Shown here: piece by piece, positions 16,930 through 19,698 of the stretch
Position numbering within the stretch: the first letter of the stretch is position 1
How the letters are laid out: each line of letters begins with the position of its first letter
NCBI GenBank assembly: GCA_017557475.1
Contig: JAFYYO010000347.1
Location: 1-19,698, forward strand
Source of the DNA: Bacteroidaceae bacterium
GTDB taxonomy: Bacteria; Bacteroidota; Bacteroidia; Bacteroidales; Bacteroidaceae
Direction of reading: 5' to 3'
Length of the DNA stretch: 19,698 bases
Program-made: the position numbers and the translations under genes
Notes under the pieces: model-generated
The model's database searches: none
Told to the model about the DNA's origin: nothing
The model's input: the letters and a program-made list of their open reading frames with translations, nothing else

Positions 16930-18384
16930 TTATTCTAAGCCGAATGCCTCGCGAATCACTTCATGGTCGTCAAAGTGGTGTTTCACCCCTTTAACTATCT
17001 GATAATCCTCATGTCCTTTGCCTGCCACGAGCACCACATCTCCCGGCTGAGCCATTGTGCAAGCGGTGCGGATGGCTTCTCTACGGTCCACTATGCTGAT
17101 GACATTGCGTTTCTGAGCGCTGTCGAGACCAGCCAGCATGTCGTTTATGATTTCCTGCGGATCTTCGTTTCTTGGGTTATCACTCGTGATAATAACGCGA
17201 TCGCTATTCTTCACAGCTTCTTGCGCCATGAGCGGACGCTTGCCTTTATCCCTGTTGCCGCCAGCTCCGCAAACTGTCCAGCACTGCCCCTTTCCGTTCA
17301 ATACCTCGTTGATAGTCGTGAGGACATTGACGAGGGCATCAGGCGTGTGAGCATAATCGACGATGGCTGTGACGCCTTCCTTCGAACGAATGGCCTCGAA
17401 ACGACCATTGACGGGCTTCTGCGCACTGAGCAGGACGAGAGCTTGTTGCGGCTCGATGCCCAGCATGACGGCTGTTCCATAAACGGCCAGCAAGTTGCTG
17501 ACGTTGAAACGACCCACGAACTGTACACTCACTTCTCTGCCATCAATCTCAAGGTCCATGCCTTCGAAGCTCTCCTCCATAATGCGAGCCTTGAAGTCGG
17601 CAGCAGAGTGAAGGGAGTATGTCTTGACCTTCGCCTTGCAGTTCTGCACCATAACCATGCCGTTACGGTCGTCTGCGTTAATGATGGCGAAAGCGTCTGC
17701 GGGCAAAGCATCGAAGAAGCCTTTCTTAGCGTCACGATAGTTCTCGAACGTCCCATGATAGTCCAAGTGGTCGCGAGTCAGGTTTGTGAAGATGCCGCCA
17801 CTGAAGTTGAGACCTCCTATACGCTTTTGGCTGACACTATGACTGCTGACTTCCATGAAGGCATAGGCACATCCTTCGTCCGCCATCTGCCCGAGAAGTC
17901 GGTTCAAAGTAATGGGGTCGGGAGTCGTCACCTCTGTAGGAACGGGCTCGCCATCAATGTAGTTGCAGACGGTACTGCACAGTCCGCACTTGTAACCAAA
18001 CTGGCGGAAGATATTATAGAGCACAGTTGCAATGGTGGTCTTACCGTTTGTGCCAGTCACTCCGATGAGGTGCATCCGCTGAGTTGGGTCGCCGAAATAG
18101 TGCGTGGCTAACGTTCCGACCACATCCTCAGTGTTGGGATAGACGAGATAAGTCACGTCTTCTTGGGTCGTTTCGGGCAACTGTTCGCACACCACGACAC
18201 TTGCACCAAGCTCGATAGCCTTGCTGATGAAGGTATGGCCGTCAACCTGAGTGCCTCGCATAGCGACGAACGCTGCGCCTTTCTGAATGCGACGGCTGTC
18301 AATCTCAATGCCCGTCACTTCTCTGTCGATGCTTCCCACCACCTTTTGTGGCGCGCAATCATGTATAAGTTGCTGTAGTTTCAT
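16930..18384 (-). CDS. murE: UDP-MurNAc-L-Ala-D-Glu--meso-diaminopimelate ligase
   Basis: A 484-residue cytoplasmic ligase adding the third residue of the peptide stem. It has [15 protein letters not shown] (108-122, ATP loop), TTPDP (153-157, UDP-MurNAc pocket), [13 protein letters not shown] (177-189), [14 protein letters not shown] (199-212), and Lys220 in YRDAKKGFF as the probable carbamylated lysine. The C-terminal domain has [33 protein letters not shown] (401-409) and [13 protein letters not shown] is the motif associated with meso-diaminopimelate rather than lysine, so an mDAP-type peptidoglycan is inferred. It lies 9 bp downstream of ftsI. The following gap to mraY (16751-16929) is unusually wide for this cluster and holds array 4. 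Confidence 0.96.
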   Translation of the reverse strand: MKLQQLIHDCAPQKVVGSIDREVTGIEIDSRRIQKGAAFVAMRGTQVDGHTFISKAIELGASVVVCEQLPETTQEDVTYLVYPNTEDVVGTLATHYFGDPTQRMHLIGVTGTNGKTTIATVLYNIFRQFGYKCGLCSTVCNYIDGEPVPTEVTTPDPITLNRLLGQMADEGCAYAFMEVSSHSVSQKRIGGLNFSGGIFTNLTRDHLDYHGTFENYRDAKKGFFDALPADAFAIINADDRNGMVMVQNCKAKVKTYSLHSAADFKARIMEESFEGMDLEIDGREVSVQFVGRFNVSNLLAVYGTAVMLGIEPQQALVLLSAQKPVNGRFEAIRSKEGVTAIVDYAHTPDALVNVLTTINEVLNGKGQCWTVCGAGGNRDKGKRPLMAQEAVKNSDRVIITSDNPRNEDPQEIINDMLAGLDSAQKRNVISIVDRREAIRTACTMAQPGDVVLVAGKGHEDYQIVKGVKHHFDDHEVIREAFGLE

Positions 18385-18393
18385 TGTCTTTAA

Positions 18394-19698
18394 TTAATTG
18401 GTCTTTGGTGATGCTGTCAAGGTGATGGTCTTGCCTTTGACGGCAACAGAACCTGCCGGAATATCTTGCTTTGTAATCTCTCCACAGCCGTTGATGCGAA
18501 CTCGCAAGCCTCGCTTCTGCAACGTGAAGACCGCATCCTTCACACCCATGCCGATTACATCGGGAACTTTATTCAGTGCAACCGTGTCCGCATCAACCAG
18601 ATTGAGTTGCTTCTTCGAGAGTCCCATGCCTTCTACGATGGCTTCAGCACGCTTCTTACTGCCCTTCGTCACCTCGGGAACAAAGACAGAATTCGTGTCG
18701 GCGGCAGCTATGGCGCTTCTCATCGAGTCTCGCGACATGATAAACTGCGAGATTTCGCTGAAGACGGGACCGCATTGTCCACCACCCGAAGCAGGCAGGC
18801 CTTTCTTCCTTATGCAGACAATGCAGCTGTACTTGGGATCGTCGCTGGGGAAGTAGCCACAGAAGCTGACCATATACTTGCGGCCTGCATAGGAGCCATT
18901 CTCGCTGAACTGAGCCGTTCCGGTCTTGCCACTTACCTTGAAGAGCTTGCCACCATTGCCAGCCTTCTTGCCGAGTCCGCCACTCACGACGTGCTCCAAG
19001 CAGTACTGAATGTCGCGAAGCGTGGAAGGCTTACATATTCTCTCCTTTATAACTTCTGTCGGGAACTCGCGCACCACCATGCCGTCTTTGAGCTCGGCCT
19101 TCACGAAGCGAGGCTTCACCATCTTGCCTCCATTGGCAATAGCATTGTAGAAAGTGAGCGTACTTATAGGCGGAAGCATCGTCACATAACCGATACTCAT
19201 CCAAGGCAGGTCGGGCTTGCTCCAATAACGGTTCTTGTCTTTGGGATGTGGAACGTAAGGCTCACCCTTACCAACAAAAGGAAGATTCAAGGGAATGCCT
19301 ACGCCTTCGCGATGCAAACCATCGACATAGGCCGCAGGATTGTCGCAATAAGCCTCATCTATGAGGGTACTTACACCAATATTACTACTCTGCCCGAGGA
19401 TATCTTCCACTTTTAGTACACCGTATCCGCCACGGTTCCAGTTGTGGTCCTTCATTTTGCGTCCGTGCATATTCACTATGCCAGGAGCACAATTTACCTC
19501 CTTGTTCAGCGTTATCTTGCCGTCTTCCAAAGCCACCATAATGCTAGCGGTCTTGAACGTTGAACCCGGTTCCCACAAGTCACTCACGGCATTATTCTTC
19601 ATCTCATAGTACTCGCCGTCCTCTCCACGCGTGAGATTGACGATGGCTTTCACGTCGCCCGTCTTCACTTCCATCACAACGGCAACGCCCACTTCACC
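18394..19698 (-). CDS. ftsI: Penicillin-binding protein FtsI/PBP3, partial (C-terminal part, PASTA domain)
   Basis: The last 434 residues of a class B penicillin-binding protein; the N-terminal membrane segment and pedestal domain lie beyond the right edge. The frame stays open to the last base (GEVGVAVVMEV), so no start codon in the window should be taken as real. The transpeptidase active site is complete: EPGSTFKTAS (SxxK), GQSSNIGVS (SxN) and SGKTGTAQFS (KTG). A single PASTA domain closes the protein (VPDVIGMGVKDAVFTLQKRGLRVRINGCG, ending GKTITLTAS), the arrangement typical of Bacteroidetes FtsI. It cross-links septal peptidoglycan with FtsW. Its position directly ahead of murE supports ftsI over an elongation-specific PBP2. 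Confidence 0.95.
   Translation of the reverse strand, partial: GEVGVAVVMEVKTGDVKAIVNLTRGEDGEYYEMKNNAVSDLWEPGSTFKTASIMVALEDGKITLNKEVNCAPGIVNMHGRKMKDHNWNRGGYGVLKVEDILGQSSNIGVSTLIDEAYCDNPAAYVDGLHREGVGIPLNLPFVGKGEPYVPHPKDKNRYWSKPDLPWMSIGYVTMLPPISTLTFYNAIANGGKMVKPRFVKAELKDGMVVREFPTEVIKERICKPSTLRDIQYCLEHVVSGGLGKKAGNGGKLFKVSGKTGTAQFSENGSYAGRKYMVSFCGYFPSDDPKYSCIVCIRKKGLPASGGGQCGPVFSEISQFIMSRDSMRSAIAAADTNSVFVPEVTKGSKKRAEAIVEGMGLSKKQLNLVDADTVALNKVPDVIGMGVKDAVFTLQKRGLRVRINGCGEITKQDIPAGSVAVKGKTITLTASPKTN

Noticed and set aside
16963..18111. Long plus-strand open frame opposite murE (382 codons)
   Set aside because: It is the antisense shadow of murE, which has all its catalytic motifs; there is no independent coding signal.
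19690..19692. GTG as the start codon of ftsI
   Set aside because: The frame continues to the last base of the window, and a class B PBP needs an N-terminal membrane and pedestal region, so the gene is cut by the window edge.

Overview
The window looks like a chromosomal segment of a Bacteroidales bacterium, most likely Prevotella or a close relative. The evidence is Bacteroidetes-type promoters (TAnnTTTG at -7 with TTG/TTTG near -33), a DUF3575/DUF3868/lipoprotein fimbria-type locus, a PASTA-bearing FtsI, a RecO without zinc cysteines, and a tRNA-Glu with no encoded CCA. The species call is inference; no rRNA is present.

Layout. Positions 1-2281 (minus strand) hold the start of a fimbria-type operon: DUF3575 outer-membrane protein, DUF3868/OmpA-like/TPR protein, then a lipoprotein running off the left edge. 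Positions 2282-3212 are a 931-bp divergent intergenic region with a promoter at each end and a 220-bp tandem repeat array in the middle. gyrB follows on the plus strand (3213-5186), ending in a short 10-bp-period CCTAGG repeat and a strong hairpin shared with convergent rpsT. tRNA-Glu and rpsT form a minus-strand unit with their own promoter. recO (plus, 5853-6581) converges on the large minus-strand division and cell-wall (dcw) cluster at 6704-19698. In transcription order that cluster is ftsI (5' end outside the window), murE, mraY, murD, ftsW, murG, murC, ftsQ, ftsA, ftsZ.

How the genes work together. MurC, MurD and MurE build the UDP-MurNAc-peptide. MraY and MurG turn it into lipid II. 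FtsW and FtsI polymerise and cross-link septal peptidoglycan. FtsQ, FtsA and FtsZ build and anchor the divisome. Most cluster genes are packed with 4-bp overlaps or gaps of 2-32 bp, which suggests co-transcription from a promoter beyond the right edge.

The most unusual content is a family of 22-bp tandem repeats in four intergenic gaps (2659-2878, 6588-6675, 9427-9601, 16828-16915). Every unit has a short imperfect dyad around the same centre. Two sequence types, with arms like CATAAC/GTTATG or AACTAG/CTAGTT, share the same 22-bp phase and a similar spacer, and they coexist within single arrays, with one hybrid unit. Two of the arrays open the only large gaps in the otherwise compact dcw cluster. 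I do not recognise this family. It does not have the architecture of a CRISPR, IS element or coding repeat.
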